Assembly (NCBI RefSeq): GCF_008642375.1
Contig: NZ_CP029194.1
Coordinates: 310,001-374,000, forward strand
DNA: 64,000 bases
Source of the DNA: Streptomyces venezuelae
GTDB taxonomy: Bacteria > Actinomycetota > Actinomycetes > Streptomycetales > Streptomycetaceae
Reading direction: 5' to 3'
Position 1 is the first letter of the stretch. Each line of letters starts with the position of its first letter. The position numbers and the translations under genes are program-made. Below the pieces are notes generated by a model. That model was not told the origin of the DNA, searched no databases, and saw only the letters and a list, made by a program, of their open reading frames with translations. Shown here piece by piece: positions 31,794 through 40,675 of the stretch.

Positions 31794-32759
31794 GTGTTCA
31801 GCCTGAAGCCGTCTCGTCGCCGTACGGTCCGCACCGCCACCGTCGGTGCCCTCGCCGCTGCCGCCTGCGCCACCCTCCTGACGGGCAGCGCCGGGGCGAT
31901 CGTCAACGGAACCGATTCCACCGAGAGGTACCCGTTCATGGCGACGATCCCGGAGTCGGCGCCGAAGTACGGTGTGCTCGACGGAAACTGCGGCGCGTCG
32001 CTGATCGACCGGCAGTGGGTGCTGACGGCGGCCCACTGTGTGACGGGCGAGGGCCTTGAGCTGGAAGGCATCGTCCGGGTCGGCAGCGACCGGCGGAAGA
32101 CCGGGGGCACGGTCCGCAGGATCGACCGGACCTTCGTCCACCCCGGCTACGTGAACGGCGAGGGCAAGGCCGCCAACAAGGACGACGTGGCGCTGATCCG
32201 CCTCGACCGGCCGGTCACCCAGCAGCCCGTCAGGATCGCGGAGAAGGCGGGACGGCCGGGCACCCCGACCCGGCTCCTCGGCTTCGGCGGCACCGTCGAC
32301 GGCGAGCTCACCTTCCCGGACCGGCTCCAGGAGCTGGACACCCGCCTGGGCGCCGCCTCAGAGTGCGCGCCCGGCTATGCGGACGCGACGCGGCTGTGCA
32401 CGATCAGCACCAGGCCCAAGGCCATGGCGTGCCGCGGCGACTCCGGCGGCCCGCAGCTCCAGAGGGGCCGGGACGGACGCTGGGAGCTCGTCGGGGTCAC
32501 CTCGGGTCCCGGCGCCCCGAACGTGCCGTGCTCGGGAGGCCCCGGGCTCTACTCCAGCGCGCCCGCCTACGCGCACTGGATCCGGGAGACTGTCGGCGGC
32601 AACGGCGTCGAGGCGCCCGAGAAGGACGGCACCGGCCTCGCCGAGACCGGGACGGACGACGCTGTCGCGCCGCTCGTCGGCGTGGCCTCCGCCCTGGTCC
32701 TCGCCGGTGGCGCCACCACCGTCGCGCTCCGCCGCCGGAAGGCCCGCCGGTCCGTCTGA
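31794..32759 (+). CDS. Secreted trypsin-fold serine protease with LAETG sortase anchor
   Basis: A 321-residue S1-family protease. Signal peptide (residues 1-34 or so) is followed by the mature start '[14 protein letters not shown]'. The triad is visible in 'VLTAAHCV', 'KDDVALIRL' and '[10 protein letters not shown]'. The residue six before the catalytic Ser, position 189 in chymotrypsin numbering, reads as Met, not the Asp of true trypsins, so Arg/Lys specificity is doubtful. The C-terminus has 'LAETG', a hydrophobic helix and 'RRRKARR', a class E sortase sorting signal, so it is probably wall-anchored. GTG 31794 follows AAGGA. Confidence 0.9.
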   Translation: MFSLKPSRRRTVRTATVGALAAAACATLLTGSAGAIVNGTDSTERYPFMATIPESAPKYGVLDGNCGASLIDRQWVLTAAHCVTGEGLELEGIVRVGSDRRKTGGTVRRIDRTFVHPGYVNGEGKAANKDDVALIRLDRPVTQQPVRIAEKAGRPGTPTRLLGFGGTVDGELTFPDRLQELDTRLGAASECAPGYADATRLCTISTRPKAMACRGDSGGPQLQRGRDGRWELVGVTSGPGAPNVPCSGGPGLYSSAPAYAHWIRETVGGNGVEAPEKDGTGLAETGTDDAVAPLVGVASALVLAGGATTVALRRRKARRSV

Positions 32760-32784
32760 CGCGCCGGAGAACCGGCCGGCACGC

Positions 32785-34017
32785 TCAGGACGGGAGGGGG
32801 GCGACCGCGGAAAGCACGGTGCCCTCTCCGGGGGTCGATTCGATGGTGAGGGTGCCGCCGAGCTGCTGGAGACGGGCGCGCATGGCGGGCAGGCCATGGC
32901 CCCGTACGCCGCCGGGCCTGTCGGTGGCGGTGAAGCCCCGGCCGTCGTCGGCGACGTCCAGGACGACGTGGTCGTCGAGGTAGGTCAGGGTGAGGGCGGC
33001 GGCGGTGGCGTCGGCGTGTTCGCGGATGTTGGCGAGGGCGCCCTGGGCGATGCGTACCAGAGCCGACTGCAGGCGTTCGGGGAGCGGGGCCGTGGGGGTC
33101 CCGTCCCGGTGGAAGCGGACCTGGAGGGTGTCGGAGGCCTCCCGTTCCGCGAGGGCCCGCAGGGCCTCTTCGAGGCCGCCGCCGCCGGCGAGGTCGGCCG
33201 GGGCGAGGTCGTGGACGAAGCGGCGGGCCTCGGCCAGGTTGTGCTCGGCGATGGAGGCGGCGGTACGGATGTGGCGGCGGGCGGCCACGGGGTCGTCGTC
33301 CCAGAGCCGCTCCGCGGCCTGGAAGAGCATCTGCTGGCTGGACAGGCCCTGCGCGAGGGTGTCGTGGATCTCCATGGAGAGCCGCTGCCGCTCGGCCAGG
33401 GTGCCCTCGCGGCGCTCGGTCGCGGCCAGTTCCCGGCGGGTGCGCACGAGGTCGGTGATGACGGTCCGCAGCCGGTCGGCCTGCCGCTGGGAGTAGATGA
33501 ACACCGCCGTGGCGACCGCGGCGACGGCCGGTGGGGCGAACATCAGGTTGGGGTCGAAGCCGAAGCGCAGGCGCAGCTTGACCTGGGCGGCCACGACCGC
33601 GGCGGTCAGCAGCGCGACGAGGACGACCGCCGGCCGGGTCCGAAGGGAGCGCAGACCGGTGTAGAAGAGGGGCACCGCGCACCAGCCGAAGCTCGGTGCC
33701 AGCGCCACCAGGGTGAGCCAGGTGCCGATCACACCGGTCAGCCAGAGCGCGGGCGCCGCGGTGAGCGCGCCGGAGGCGCCGGACCGCCGGGAGCCCAGGG
33801 CCGGGCCCAGGACCGGGCCCAGGACGTACAGCAGGGCGAGGACGACGGCGAGGACGACGACCCAGGGGGTGCTGGGGGCGCCGGGGTGGACGATCAGGTA
33901 GCGCGTCAGGGACGAGCACAGGAGGACGAAGAACGCCACGTGCATCACGGTGGCGAGCCAGCCGGCGTCGGGGTCGGCCGCCTCCGTGTCGAGGGGTGAC
34001 TGTTCGTTCGTCCGCAC
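32785..34017 (-). CDS. Membrane histidine kinase (HisKA_3, SenS-like), no adjacent response regulator
   Basis: A 410-residue NarL-type sensor kinase. About five membrane segments lie in residues 30-175. The dimerisation/phospho-acceptor motif is 'ERQRLSMEIHDTLAQGLSSQQML', and the HATPase has 'DVADDGRGF' and 'GHGLPAMRARLQQLGGTLTIES'. GTG 34017 has AAGGAG upstream. The gene is divergent from an HbpS-like haem-binding gene, as for SenS in the HbpS-SenS-SenR redox/haem system of Streptomyces. However, the stop codon is only 25 nt from the convergent protease, so no SenR-type regulator gene is adjacent. Confidence 0.85.
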   Translation of the reverse strand: MRTNEQSPLDTEAADPDAGWLATVMHVAFFVLLCSSLTRYLIVHPGAPSTPWVVVLAVVLALLYVLGPVLGPALGSRRSGASGALTAAPALWLTGVIGTWLTLVALAPSFGWCAVPLFYTGLRSLRTRPAVVLVALLTAAVVAAQVKLRLRFGFDPNLMFAPPAVAAVATAVFIYSQRQADRLRTVITDLVRTRRELAATERREGTLAERQRLSMEIHDTLAQGLSSQQMLFQAAERLWDDDPVAARRHIRTAASIAEHNLAEARRFVHDLAPADLAGGGGLEEALRALAEREASDTLQVRFHRDGTPTAPLPERLQSALVRIAQGALANIREHADATAAALTLTYLDDHVVLDVADDGRGFTATDRPGGVRGHGLPAMRARLQQLGGTLTIESTPGEGTVLSAVAPLPS

Positions 34018-34184
34018 TGCTTCGCTCCTTGCCGCCTGCCGCTCCCCCAGAGCCAGGCTAGCCGGAAAGATCCATTCCGTATCGTCCGATCGGTTGACCC
34101 CGGGGTCGTCCGCAGGGGGCGCCGGAGGCAGCCCGTAGGTCGACCGTCCGGGGCCCGGGGCGGCACCAGGATGGAGTGCAGAGC

Positions 34185-34217
34185 GGGAACGCGGCGTTCC
34201 CGAACCCCCTCGGGGGT
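34185..34217. promoter_or_regulatory. Two abutting palindromes upstream of the HbpS-like gene
   Basis: GGGAACGC-G-GCGTTCCC (34185-34201) is a perfect 17-bp palindrome. It is followed at once by ACCCCC-TC-GGGGGT (34204-34217). They lie 40-72 nt before the HbpS-like start in the divergent region shared with the kinase. The first is a good candidate for binding by the cognate response regulator or another redox regulator. Confidence 0.5.
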
Positions 34218-34256
34218 CGCATGACGAGACCCCCAGGGTCACATCCCGAGGAGCTG

Positions 34257-34822
34257 ATGATCGTGAAGAAGCTGTCCCTGCGCACCCGTGTCCTGACCGG
34301 TACGATCGCCGCCACGGCGCTGGCCGCAGGTACCTTCGGCGCGGTCTCCGCCAACGCCGCCACCCCGGCGGTCGCTCCGGCCGCGGCCGTCGCCGAGGCC
34401 GACGCCAAGAACAAGAACACCACCCGGTCGACGCACCTCACCATCGAGGCCGCCACCAAGGCCGCACAGGCCACCCTCGACGCCGCAGAGAAGGAGAACC
34501 AGCGCGTCTCCGTCGCCGTCGTCGACCGCAACGGCAACACCCTCGTCACCCTCCGCGGCGACGGCGCCGGCCCCCAGTCCTACGAGTCCGCCGCCAAGAA
34601 GGCCTTCACCGCGGTCTCCTGGAACGCCCCCACCTCCGAACTCGCCAAGCGCCTCGCCCAGGCCCCAACCTCAAGGACATCCCCGGCACCCTCTTCCTCG
34701 GCGGCGGCGCCCCCGTCACCGCCAAGGGCGCCCCCATCGCCGACATCGGCGTCGCCGGCGCCCCCTCCGGCGACCTCGACGAGAAGTTCGCCCAGGCCGG
34801 CGTCGCCACCCTCGCCGAGTAA
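34257..34822 (+). pseudogene. HbpS/GlcG-like secreted haem-binding protein, frameshifted
   Basis: The first 136 codons give a signal peptide ('AATALAAGTFGAVSANA') and the HbpS/GlcG domain ('HLTIEAATKAAQATLDAAEKE...VSVAVVDRNGNTLVTLRGDGAGPQSYESAAKKAFTAVSWN'). At the C-run 34663-34666 the frame breaks. Adding one C restores a normal family end ('LKDIPGTLFLGGGAPVTAKG...ADIGVAGAPSGDLDEKFAQAG') stopping at 34822. Unrestored, the ORF continues as Pro/Ser-rich nonsense to 34835. HbpS-type proteins bind haem outside the cell and modulate the SenS kinase. The lesion is a true mutation or a base-call error; I cannot tell which. GTG 34263 has better ribosome spacing than ATG 34257. Confidence 0.8.
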
Positions 34823-34901
34823 GGCCCCCTTGTGACTCCGGCGGCACCCGGCCCCCCGTCCGGGCGCCGCCGGTCCTCGCGCACGGACATGGAGGAACGA
34901 C

Positions 34902-35495
34902 ATGCGTGACCGCGACCGCCGCCTGCTGGCGGCCGCCCGCCGGGGCGATGCCGACGAGGTCCGGGCCGCCCTGGACGCGGGGGCCCGGGTCGAGGCCCGC
35001 GACGAGGAGCTGCGCTCCCCGCTGCTGCTCGCCTCGCTCGGGAGCCATGTCGAAGCGGCCCGTGCACTGGTCGCGGCCGGGGCCGACCCGGACGCCCAGG
35101 ACCGGCGCCACGACAGCGCGTGGCTCGTCACCGGCGTCACCGGGAACGTCGCGATGATGCGCGCCCTGCTGCCCGCGAACCCCGACCTGACCGTGCGCAA
35201 CCGCTTCGGCGGGGTCGCGCTGATCCCCGCGAGCGAGCGCGGTCACGTCGCCTACGTCCGGGCGGTGCTGCGGGAGACCGCGATCGACGTCGACCACGTC
35301 AACGACCTCGGCTGGACGGCCCTGCTGGAGGCCGTGATCCTCGGGGACGGCGGCCGGCCGCACCAGGAGGTCGTCGAACTGCTCCTCGCCGCCGGCGCCG
35401 ACCCGGAACTCGCGGACGCGGACGGCGTCACGGCCCTGCGGCACGCACGGCGCCGCGGCTTCGACGCGATCGCGGCCCTCCTCGACGACGCCTGA
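34902..35495 (+). CDS. Ankyrin-repeat protein
   Basis: A 197-residue protein of about five ankyrin repeats, for example 'LLAAARRGDADEVRAALDAGARVEARDEEL', 'SPLLLASLGSHVEAARALVAAGADPDAQD' and 'HQEVVELLLAAGADPELADADGVTAL'. There is no signal peptide, so it is probably cytoplasmic and a protein-interaction scaffold. It follows the HbpS-like gene by about 80 nt on the same strand. ATG 34902 has GGAGGAACGAC upstream. Confidence 0.92.
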   Translation: MRDRDRRLLAAARRGDADEVRAALDAGARVEARDEELRSPLLLASLGSHVEAARALVAAGADPDAQDRRHDSAWLVTGVTGNVAMMRALLPANPDLTVRNRFGGVALIPASERGHVAYVRAVLRETAIDVDHVNDLGWTALLEAVILGDGGRPHQEVVELLLAAGADPELADADGVTALRHARRRGFDAIAALLDDA

Positions 35496-35575
35496 GACCG
35501 GCCTCGCCGACGCCCGGGACCGGGGCCTCCTCGGGAACGCCTCGGCGCGCGCCGGGCGGAAGATCCTCCGGCACC

Positions 35576-35592
35576 TTCCCGGTGAGCGGGAA
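35576..35592. promoter_or_regulatory. 17-bp steroid-operon motif, copy A (upstream of fadD3)
   Basis: TTCCCGGTGAGCGGGAA, a near-palindrome (seven of eight pairs), ends 106 nt before the fadD3 ATG. It is identical over all 17 bases to the copy upstream of hsaE. A CAGGCT hexamer starts 32 nt after the motif, the same offset as the putative -10 boxes of the other two copies. Confidence 0.75.
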
Positions 35593-35698
35593 CTGGCTCC
35601 TGCGCCGGGCCGCCTCTCCCTGCCAGGCTCCGGACCGCTGTGGTTCCGGGCCCGCGACCCCGACGAGGGGCCGGGCGGCAGGGAGGACGTGACGGATC

Positions 35699-37255
35699 AT
35701 GACAGGCGCGCAGACGGTCGCCCGGCTCGCGGACCGGGCCGCTGAGAGGTACGGGGACGAGGAGGCCCTCGTCTTCGGCGAGGACCGCTGGACCTTCACG
35801 GAGCTGCGGGACCGGGTCGACCGGGTGGCCCGCGCGGTGATCGCGCGGGGGGTGCGGCCCGGTGACCCCGTCGCCGTGTGGGCGCCCAACAGCGCCCGGT
35901 GGGTGGTGGCCGCGCTGGGCGCGGTGGCGGCCGGCGGGGTGCTCGTCCCGGTGAACACGCGCTACAAGGCGGCCGAGGCCGCCGACATCCTGCGCCGCTC
36001 CCGCGCCCGGCTCCTCTTCACCGAGCACGACTTCCTCGGTACGGACTACCGGGCCGTGCTCGCGGCGTCCGGGGAGCAACTCCCGCTGCTCGAAGGGACC
36101 GTGACCCTGCACTCGGCGGAGTGGGACCGGTTCCTGACGGGCGCGGACCGGGTGACGGGCACGGAGCGCCTGGCCCGGAGCGCCGCCGTGCGGCCGGCGG
36201 ACACCGCCGACATCCTCTTCACCTCCGGGACGACCGGCCGGCCCAAGGGCGTGCCCGCCACGCACGCGCAGAATCTGCGCGTCTACGAGGCATGGGCCCG
36301 CGCGGTCACGCTCCGGCGCGGCGACCGCCATCTCCTCGTGAACCCGTTCTTCCACACCTTCGGCTACAAGGCGGGCGTCCTCGCCTGTCTGCTGCACGGG
36401 GCCACGATCGTGCCCGAGCGGGTCTTCGACGCGGAGACCGTCCTCGGCCGCATGCGCGACGAGCGGATCTCCGTCCTCACCGGGGCGCCCACCGTCTTCA
36501 CCTCGCTCATCCACCACCCCCGGCGCGCGGAGTACGACCTGACGTCGATGCGGATGGCCGTCACGGGCGCGGCGAACATCCCCACCTCGCTCATCGAGCG
36601 GATCAGGACGGACATCGGCGCGCGGAACGTCAGCACCGCGTACGGGCTGACCGAGTCGACGGGCGTGGTCGCCGTCTGCCGGCCCCACGAGTCCCCCGAG
36701 ACCCTGGCCCGCACCTCGGGAACGGCCCTGGAGGGCACCGAGCTGCGCGTCGACGCGCCGCCCGGGGAGTCCGGCGAGATCCTCACCCGCGGCCCGCACG
36801 TCATGCACGGCTATCTCGACGACCCCGAGGCCACCGCGGAGGCCGTCGACGCGGAGGGCTGGCTGCACACGGGGGACGTCGGCGTCCTCGACGAGCGCGG
36901 GTTCCTGCGGATCACCGACCGGCTCAAGGACATGTTCGTGGTCGGCGGGTTCAACGTGTACCCGGCCGAGGTGGAGCAGGTGCTGCGCGGCCATCCGGCC
37001 GTCCTGGACGCGGCGGTCGTGGGCGCTCCGGACGAGCGGCTCGGGGAGGTCGGGGTCGCCTACTGCGTACCGGCGGCGGGGGCCCGGATCGACGCGGCGG
37101 AACTGACCGCGTACACGCGGGAGCGCCTGGCCAACTTCAAGGCTCCACGGGCCTTCCACGCCCTGCCGGAGCTCCCGCACAACGCCGCCGGAAAGGTCGA
37201 CAAGGCGGACCTGCGCCGGCGCACCACCACCCTTCGCACGGCATCCACCGGATGA
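35699..37255 (+). CDS. fadD3: Acyl-CoA synthetase FadD3 (steroid HIP-CoA ligase)
   Basis: A 518-residue adenylate-forming enzyme. The AMP-binding P-loop is 'ADILFTSGTTGRPKGVPATHAQN', with 'TAYGLTESTG' and the hinge 'GWLHTGDVGVLDERGFLRITDRLKDMFVVGGFNVYPAEVE'; the C-terminal catalytic Lys is in 'HNAAGKVDKADL'. In actinobacterial steroid catabolism FadD3 activates the C/D-ring propionate HIP (3aalpha-H-4alpha(3'-propanoate)-7abeta-methylhexahydro-1,5-indanedione) to its CoA thioester, starting rings C/D breakdown. It starts an operon with the monooxygenase gene 13 nt downstream and lies behind motif copy A. Confidence 0.82.
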   Translation: MTGAQTVARLADRAAERYGDEEALVFGEDRWTFTELRDRVDRVARAVIARGVRPGDPVAVWAPNSARWVVAALGAVAAGGVLVPVNTRYKAAEAADILRRSRARLLFTEHDFLGTDYRAVLAASGEQLPLLEGTVTLHSAEWDRFLTGADRVTGTERLARSAAVRPADTADILFTSGTTGRPKGVPATHAQNLRVYEAWARAVTLRRGDRHLLVNPFFHTFGYKAGVLACLLHGATIVPERVFDAETVLGRMRDERISVLTGAPTVFTSLIHHPRRAEYDLTSMRMAVTGAANIPTSLIERIRTDIGARNVSTAYGLTESTGVVAVCRPHESPETLARTSGTALEGTELRVDAPPGESGEILTRGPHVMHGYLDDPEATAEAVDAEGWLHTGDVGVLDERGFLRITDRLKDMFVVGGFNVYPAEVEQVLRGHPAVLDAAVVGAPDERLGEVGVAYCVPAAGARIDAAELTAYTRERLANFKAPRAFHALPELPHNAAGKVDKADLRRRTTTLRTASTG

Positions 37256-37268
37256 GGAGAGTACGAAC

Positions 37269-38882
37269 GTGAACGACAGCATCACCGACTCCGTCGACAT
37301 CGTGGTCGTCGGGGCAGGAGTCACCGGCCTGTACGCCGTCCACAGGCTGCGCGGTCTCGGCTATCGCGTGCGGGGCTTCGAGCGCGGGGCGGACGTCGGC
37401 GGCGTCTGGTACTGGAACCGGTATCCGGGCGCGCGCTGCGACGTGGAGTCCGTGGACTACTCGTACTCCTTCGACGAGGAGCTCCAGCAGGAGTGGGACT
37501 GGAGCGAGAAGTACGCCGCCCAGCCGGAGATCATGCGCTATCTGCACCATGTCGCCGACCGCTTCGACCTGCGCCGCCACTACACCTTCGGGACCTCGGT
37601 GACCTCGGCCGAGCTGGACGAGAAGAGGCTGCGCTGGACGGTGCGCACGGACGGCGGCGAGGTGGTCTCGGCGCGGTTCTGCGTGTACGCCGTCGGCTGC
37701 CTGTCCAGCACGCACGTGCCGGACATCCCGGGGCTCGCGGAGTTCGACGGCGCCACGTACCACACCGGCGCCTGGCCCCACGAGGGCGTGGACTTCACCG
37801 GACTGCGCGTCGGCGTGATCGGCACCGGCTCCTCCGGCATCCAGGCGATCCCGCTGATCGCCGATCAGGCGGCCCATCTGACCGTCTTCCAGCGCAGCGC
37901 CAACTACAGCATCCCGGCGGGCAACGCGCCGCTGGACGAGGAGACGCGTCGCCGGCAGAAGGCCGGCTACGCGGAGCGGCGGCGGCTGTCCCGGCTCAGC
38001 GGCGGCGGTTCGCCGCACGTGGGCCATCCGTCGCGGACGTTCGAGGTGTCCGAGGAGGAGCGGCGGGCGGCGTTCGAGGAGCGCTGGGAGCTCGGCGGGG
38101 TCCTGTACTCCAAGACGTTCCCCGACCAGCTCACGGACCTCGCCGCCAACGACGCGGCGCGCGTGTTCTGGGAGGAGAAGGTCCGCGCCCTCGTCGACGA
38201 CCCGGACTCCGCCGATCTGCTGGTGCCCACCGACCATCCGATCGGCACCAAGCGGATCGTCACCGACTCTCACTACTACGAGACGTTCAACCGTGACGAC
38301 GTGCGTCTGGTGAGCCTGCGGGGGAACGCGATCGAGCGGGTCGAGGGCGGCGGGGTGCTGCTGGCCGACGGGACGCGGGTGGAGCTGGACGCGATCGTGT
38401 TCGCGACCGGTTTCGACGCGATGACGGGGGCGATCGACCGGATCGACGTCCGGGGGCGCGGCGGCCGGCGGCTGAAGGACGTCTGGAGCGAGGGTCCCCG
38501 CACCTACCTGGGCCTCGGGACCGACGGCTTCCCGAATCTGTTCAACCTCACCGGTCCCGGCAGCCCGTCCGTCATGGCCAACGTGGTCCTCTGCGCCGAG
38601 CAGCACGGCGACTGGCTCGCCGCGTGTCTGCGCCATCTCGACGAGTCCGGCTACCGGGGGATCGAGGCGAGCGCCGAGGCCGTGGAGGAGTGGGTCGCGG
38701 AGTGCCGCGACCGGGCGGCCGCCACCCTGTTCCCGGCGGCGAACTCCTGGTACCTGGGGGCCAACATCCCGGGGAAGCCACGGGTGTTCATGCCGTTCAT
38801 CGGGGGCTTCGGGGTGTACGGGGACATCATCGCGGGCGTGGCGGACTCCGGGTACAAGGGGTTCGAGCTCCTGACGCGCTGA
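37269..38882 (+). CDS. Baeyer-Villiger monooxygenase, steroid-monooxygenase-like
   Basis: A 537-residue class B flavoprotein monooxygenase. The FAD motif is 'IVVVGAGVTGLYAVHRL', the BVMO fingerprint FxGxxxHxxxWP is exact at F159-P170 (His165), and the NADPH Rossmann motif is 'VGVIGTGSSGIQAIPLIA'. Segments such as 'VWYWNRYPGARCDVES' and 'FQRSANYSIPAGN' match what I remember of Rhodococcus rhodochrous steroid monooxygenase, which turns progesterone into testosterone acetate. That match is from memory. Its place between fadD3 and an esterase/SDR/kstD set supports a steroid or steroid-fragment ketone substrate. GTG start. Confidence 0.85.
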   Translation: MNDSITDSVDIVVVGAGVTGLYAVHRLRGLGYRVRGFERGADVGGVWYWNRYPGARCDVESVDYSYSFDEELQQEWDWSEKYAAQPEIMRYLHHVADRFDLRRHYTFGTSVTSAELDEKRLRWTVRTDGGEVVSARFCVYAVGCLSSTHVPDIPGLAEFDGATYHTGAWPHEGVDFTGLRVGVIGTGSSGIQAIPLIADQAAHLTVFQRSANYSIPAGNAPLDEETRRRQKAGYAERRRLSRLSGGGSPHVGHPSRTFEVSEEERRAAFEERWELGGVLYSKTFPDQLTDLAANDAARVFWEEKVRALVDDPDSADLLVPTDHPIGTKRIVTDSHYYETFNRDDVRLVSLRGNAIERVEGGGVLLADGTRVELDAIVFATGFDAMTGAIDRIDVRGRGGRRLKDVWSEGPRTYLGLGTDGFPNLFNLTGPGSPSVMANVVLCAEQHGDWLAACLRHLDESGYRGIEASAEAVEEWVAECRDRAAATLFPAANSWYLGANIPGKPRVFMPFIGGFGVYGDIIAGVADSGYKGFELLTR

Positions 38883-38900
38883 CCCGCGCGGGACACGGTG

Positions 38901-38940
38901 ACGGGCCCCGCCCCACCCGATCCGGTGGGGCGGGGCCCGT
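38901..38940. terminator. Strong bidirectional terminator
   Basis: A perfect 17-bp-arm stem, ACGGGCCCCGCCCCACC with its complement, and a CGATCC loop. It separates the convergent fadD3-monooxygenase operon from the eight-gene hsaA-to-esterase operon. Confidence 0.9.
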
Positions 38941-38981
38941 CGTCGGTTCGTGCCCGTCGTGCGGGGTGCGGTGGCGCGGGG

Positions 38982-39914
38982 TCAGTGCGGGTCGAGAGGG
39001 GGACGGTCGAGGGCGGCGCGCAGGAAGCCGAACGCCGTCGCGCGGGCCTCGGCCGCCTCGGGCAGGCCGTCGACGGCCATCGTGAGGAAGCCGTGGAACA
39101 TCCCCGCGTAGTGGTGGGCCGCCACGGGCACGCCGGCCGCGGTGAGGGCCTCCGCGTACGCCAGACCGTCGTCCCGCAGGGGGTCGAAGCCGGCGGTGAC
39201 GACGTGGGCCGGCGGAAGCCCGGACAGGTCGGCGCCGGCCAGGGGGGCCGCACGGGGGTCGGTCCGGTCCGCGGGCTCGCGGAGGTACGCGTCCCAGTAC
39301 CAGCGCAGGTGGTCGGCGGTGAGGAAACGGCCCTGGCCGTGTTCGCGGTGCGAGGGCCGCGAGCGGGCCGGGTCGAGCATCGGGTAGTAGAGCGCCTGGC
39401 AGGCGATGCGGGGGCCGCCCCGGTCGCGCGCGAGCAGGGCGAGGACCGTGGCGAGGTTGCCGCCGGCGCTGTCCCCCACGACGGCGATCCGGCCCCCGGG
39501 GAACGTCCGGGCCGCCCAGAGCAGCGCCGTGTAGGCGTCCTCGGGGGCGGCGGGGAAAGGGTGTTCGGGGGCACGGCGGTAGTCCACCGAGACGACGGTC
39601 GCGCCCGTGCCCCGGGCGAGCGTGCGGCAGAAGCCGTCGTGGCTCTCGAGGTCGCAGAGGACGAAGCCGCCCCCGTGGCAGTACAGGATCACGGGGGCGT
39701 TCTCGTGGACGCCGGGGGCGTAGACGCGTACGGGCACGCCGTCGGCGTCCTGGTCGGTGACGCGGGCGACGGGGGCCGGAGTGATTGGGGGCTTCTGCCG
39801 GGCGGCGAAGAAGGCCCGTATCTCGGTGATGTCCGTCATCTCCGTGCCCAGCGGCGGGAAGTTGGCATCGGCAAGGTCGATGAGCGCCTGGACCTCAGGG
39901 GCGGGCTCGGTCAC
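38982..39914 (-). CDS. HSL-type alpha/beta-hydrolase (esterase)
   Basis: A 310-residue hormone-sensitive-lipase-family esterase. The oxyanion motif is 'VILYCHGGGFVLCD', the nucleophile elbow 'AVVGDSAGGNLAT' (Ser), the acid in 'TAGFDPLRDDG' and the His in 'GMFHGFLTM'. It is the last gene of the hsaA-led operon and its GTG overlaps the SDR stop. In this context it could hydrolyse an ester or lactone made by the nearby Baeyer-Villiger enzyme. Family-level assignment is firm; the substrate is inference. Confidence 0.88.
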   Translation of the reverse strand: MTEPAPEVQALIDLADANFPPLGTEMTDITEIRAFFAARQKPPITPAPVARVTDQDADGVPVRVYAPGVHENAPVILYCHGGGFVLCDLESHDGFCRTLARGTGATVVSVDYRRAPEHPFPAAPEDAYTALLWAARTFPGGRIAVVGDSAGGNLATVLALLARDRGGPRIACQALYYPMLDPARSRPSHREHGQGRFLTADHLRWYWDAYLREPADRTDPRAAPLAGADLSGLPPAHVVTAGFDPLRDDGLAYAEALTAAGVPVAAHHYAGMFHGFLTMAVDGLPEAAEARATAFGFLRAALDRPPLDPH

Positions 39915-40675
39915 GCGTCCGGTCCTTTCGGGGGCAGGGCGGGCATGCGGCCGGCCGACGCGCCGCCGTCCACGGCGAGTTCGGCGCCGGAGAGGTACGA
40001 GGCGTCGTCGGAGGCGAGGAAGGCGACGAGACGGGCGACCTCCTCGGGCTGCCCGACGCGGCCGAGCGGTGCGGCCGGGTGCGTGGTGGTGCCGAGGTGT
40101 GCGGTCATCGCGGTGGCGATGGCTCCGGGGTGGACGGAGTTGACGCGGATGCCGTCCGGGCCGAGTTCGAGAGCGGCGGTCTTGGTGAGGCCGCGCAGCC
40201 CCCATTTCGCGGCTCCGTAGGCACCGTGGCCCCAGATGCCCTGGAGGCCGGCCTGCGAGGAGATGTTCACGATCGACCCGCCGCCGCTCGCCCGCATCGC
40301 GCCCGCGACGGCGCGGATGCCGAGGAACGGTCCGATCAGGTTGACGCGCAGGAGCGCCTCCAGCCGGGCCGGGTCCTCGTCGACGATGGGCGAGGTGGAG
40401 TAGATCGCGGCGTTGTTGACGAGGACGTCCAGCCGGCCGAAGGCGTCGACGGCGGTGGTCACGGCGGTGTCCCAGGAGCGCTCGTCGGTCACGTCGTGCC
40501 GTACGAAGCGGGCGGCGGGGCCGAGGGAGGCGGCCGTCGCCTCGCCCTCGGCCTCGCGGACGTCGGTGAGGACGACCCGCGCCCCGAGGGCGACGAGGAG
40601 CCGGGCCTCGGCCTCGCCCATGCCGCGGGCCGCGCCGGTGACCAGCGCGACCCTTCCGGTGAGGTCGGCGGCCAT
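39911..40675 (-). CDS. Short-chain dehydrogenase (steroid-dehydrogenase-like)
   Basis: A 254-residue classical SDR with 'VALVTGAARGMGEAEARLLVALGARVVLTDV' (TGxxxGxG and an Asp favouring NAD), 'VNNAAIYS', the active-site Ser and 'YGAAKWGLRGLTKTAALELG' (Tyr-x3-Lys), and C-terminal 'SGAELAVDGGASAG'. It resembles 3alpha/20beta- and 3beta/17beta-hydroxysteroid dehydrogenases. Its ATG shares a base with the kstD stop, so the two are coupled. Likely oxidation of a steroid hydroxyl to a ketone, but position and stereochemistry cannot be read from sequence. Confidence 0.85.
   Translation of the reverse strand: MAADLTGRVALVTGAARGMGEAEARLLVALGARVVLTDVREAEGEATAASLGPAARFVRHDVTDERSWDTAVTTAVDAFGRLDVLVNNAAIYSTSPIVDEDPARLEALLRVNLIGPFLGIRAVAGAMRASGGGSIVNISSQAGLQGIWGHGAYGAAKWGLRGLTKTAALELGPDGIRVNSVHPGAIATAMTAHLGTTTHPAAPLGRVGQPEEVARLVAFLASDDASYLSGAELAVDGGASAGRMPALPPKGPDA

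Noticed and set aside
34257..34835. A 193-residue protein with a natural Pro/Ser-rich tail instead of a frameshifted HbpS-like gene
   Set aside because: The +1 frame after 34666 encodes the expected HbpS/GlcG C-terminus with a normal stop, so the tail is a frameshift product.
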